Part shown: positions 63,136-64,000 of the stretch, piece after piece
Numbering within the stretch: the first letter of the stretch is position 1
How the letters are laid out: each line of letters begins with the position of its first letter
Assembly: GCA_963774455.1 (NCBI GenBank)
Contig: CAVZFD010000004.1
Span: 868,001-932,000 of the forward strand
Reading direction: 5' to 3'
Length of the DNA: 64,000 nt
Source of the DNA: DATFVA01 sp963774455
Lineage (GTDB): Bacteria; Bacteroidota; Ignavibacteria; Ignavibacteriales; Ignavibacteriaceae
The notes under the pieces: generated by a model
What the model saw: the letters and a program-made list of their open reading frames with translations, nothing else
The model's database searches: none
Told to the model about the DNA's origin: nothing
Program-made: the position numbers and the translations under genes

Positions 63136-63582
63136 TTATTCCCCCTGCTGTATAGACAGGGAATTCGAATGGATTTTTATTGAAACATCTCCTATATCTT
63201 TTACAGGGATAATTTCAAGCCAGCCGTCTTTTGCTGGTGAGTGAAAGTCACCAACTACCCCTATATATGCGGCATCTTTTTTAATTTCATATTCACTGAT
63301 TTTAAATGTCTCATCAGGAGTCATGAGCTTTTCATATTTGGCTCCTGGAATTAAATCGTCGCCCAGGGTTTCATCGGGACTGCGCTGTAATGACTCAAAG
63401 CTCGCATGGCTGAATTTATCGGCATTTCTTAATTGGTAAATTTTTATTACGACAGCATTACTTTCGTTGCAGTCCGTGTCGCAATGCAATGAAACATTAA
63501 TTGTTTCAGGTCCGCCTCCGCAACCGTAGATATAAAAAAGAAGGATCGGAATAAAATAAAGAACAGAATTTTTAATTTTCAT
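63136..63582 (-). CDS. tssJ: T6SS outer-membrane lipoprotein TssJ
   Basis: 148 residues. Lipobox 'YIYGC' gives Cys21. The mature part has the TssJ (transthyretin-like) pattern: 'ETINVSLHCDTDCNESNAV', 'IKIYQLRNADKFSHASFESL', 'LGDDLI', and 'KDAAYIGVVGDFH'. It tethers TssM to the outer membrane. Its presence with TssL and TssM marks a type i system. Gap to tssK is 36 bases. Confidence 0.92.
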   Translation of the reverse strand: MKIKNSVLYFIPILLFYIYGCGGGPETINVSLHCDTDCNESNAVVIKIYQLRNADKFSHASFESLQRSPDETLGDDLIPGAKYEKLMTPDETFKISEYEIKKDAAYIGVVGDFHSPAKDGWLEIIPVKDIGDVSIKIHSNSLSIQQGE

Positions 63583-63596
63583 AACAACTCCCCGTA

Positions 63597-64000
63597 TTAA
63601 TATTCATTTTGAGATTTACCGGAAAGGATCCTCTTCTGGTATCCTTTCATGAATGATGGTCTGAAAAACTTTTTCTCGATATGATAAGGGTCAGAAGCGT
63701 ATTTCTGATAATTCTTTTTTAATGCATCCAGGATTTTCGATTTTTTGGCGAAGGGAATTATCTTTCCGATATCGGGACCTGTCTGCTTGCTTTTATTATC
63801 TATCTCTTTCTCAATAATTTCCGGATCAAGTGTTTCGAGCAATGACTTACTCCCGTCGGTTACTGATAACTGGTACCCGTCAAGCAGTCCGATCTGATGC
63901 GACAGCAATTTGGATGTTTCCTCTTTCAGAAGTCCCAGCCGCTTCTTTTCATCTTCAGCGGAAATATCAGGACTAAAAAGGAATTCTTTGAACTCTTTCA
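63597..64000 (-). CDS. tagH: T6SS FHA-domain protein (TagH/ImpI-like), C-terminal part
   Basis: The frame is open to the right edge, so only about 134 C-terminal residues are in the window. 'EFLFSPDISAEDEKKRLG', 'SHQIGLLDGYQLSVTDGS', 'LLETLDPEIIEKEIDNKS' and 'FMKGYQKRI' resemble the C-terminal domain of T6SS FHA proteins (ImpI/TagH). The FHA domain itself would lie beyond the window. It precedes tssJ by 14 bases. An ATG is lacking inside the window; the apparent start is a TTG inside the frame. Confidence 0.65.
   Translation of the reverse strand, partial: KEFKEFLFSPDISAEDEKKRLGLLKEETSKLLSHQIGLLDGYQLSVTDGSKSLLETLDPEIIEKEIDNKSKQTGPDIGKIIPFAKKSKILDALKKNYQKYASDPYHIEKKFFRPSFMKGYQKRILSGKSQNEY

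Noticed and set aside
1..64000. CRISPR arrays, rRNA genes and insertion sequences with transposase
   Set aside because: No repeat-spacer pattern, no rRNA signature and no transposase frame was found on either strand.

Overview
The window looks like a chromosomal segment of a free-living member of the FCB superphylum, most likely Ignavibacteriota/Ignavibacteriales. The reasons are: several large secreted proteins end in the type IX secretion (T9SS) C-terminal sorting domain with the 'NPFNPATTI ... GVYFYRIKAGD ... KMILLK' signature; base composition is moderate; and some genes have clear AGGAGG-type ribosome binding sites, unlike typical Bacteroidetes. The assignment rests on sequence features only, since no rRNA is present.

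Positions 1-5,900 hold the end of an unknown gene, an orphan T9SS sorting-domain remnant, a 1,031-residue T9SS-exported beta-helix protein, and an unknown acidic protein overlapping an amidohydrolase. Positions 5,900-10,900 are an accessory island: a GTCCAA-iteron cluster, a primase/helicase gene broken by one in-frame stop, an excisionase-like HTH gene, a DUF4411 PIN toxin with its XRE-ImmA/IrrE partner, and a tRNA-Ser(UGA) whose 5' 26 bases are duplicated across a 99-bp palindromic insert. Positions 11,000-26,050 carry ordinary and secreted genes: DUF5996, a UBP zinc finger, a BNR-repeat T9SS protein, a four-gene envelope operon (SHOCT protein, YiiX-like papain-fold protein, coiled-coil protein, PDZ-thioredoxin protein), an M28 peptidase, an M13 peptidase and a trypsin-like lipoprotein.

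From 64,000 down to 26,163, all on the minus strand with short gaps or overlaps, runs one block of about 38 kb that ends at a strong terminator (26,116-26,138). It encodes a complete canonical (type i) type VI secretion system: FHA/TagH (partial), TssJ, TssK, TssL, TssM, TagF, TssA, TssB, TssC, Hcp, TssE, TssF, TssG, ClpV and VgrG. A cargo-loading module follows (DUF2169-pentapeptide, pentapeptide, DUF3540, DUF4150/PAAR-like). Next is an envelope signalling module: an FHA domain fused across a membrane segment to a lytic transglycosylase, a membrane PP2C phosphatase with periplasmic TPR and lectin-like domains, and a membrane Ser/Thr kinase with periplasmic PEGA domains. Two TPR/CsgG-like proteins, an outer-membrane barrel and a T9SS-exported beta-propeller protein close the block.

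The likely logic, by inference, is that kinase and phosphatase set the phosphorylation of a T6SS partner read by the FHA domains. The FHA-transglycosylase would then open the peptidoglycan where TssJLM assembles. TssB/C/Hcp/VgrG/PAAR form the contractile needle and ClpV recycles the sheath. The combination of a TssJLM-type T6SS with T9SS cargo genes, and the FHA-transglycosylase fusion, are the most unusual features.

Three genes carry single-base lesions (primase/helicase nonsense, beta-propeller frameshift, tagF frameshift). Each rejoins cleanly when one base is changed, so either they are recent pseudogenes or the assembly has residual errors.
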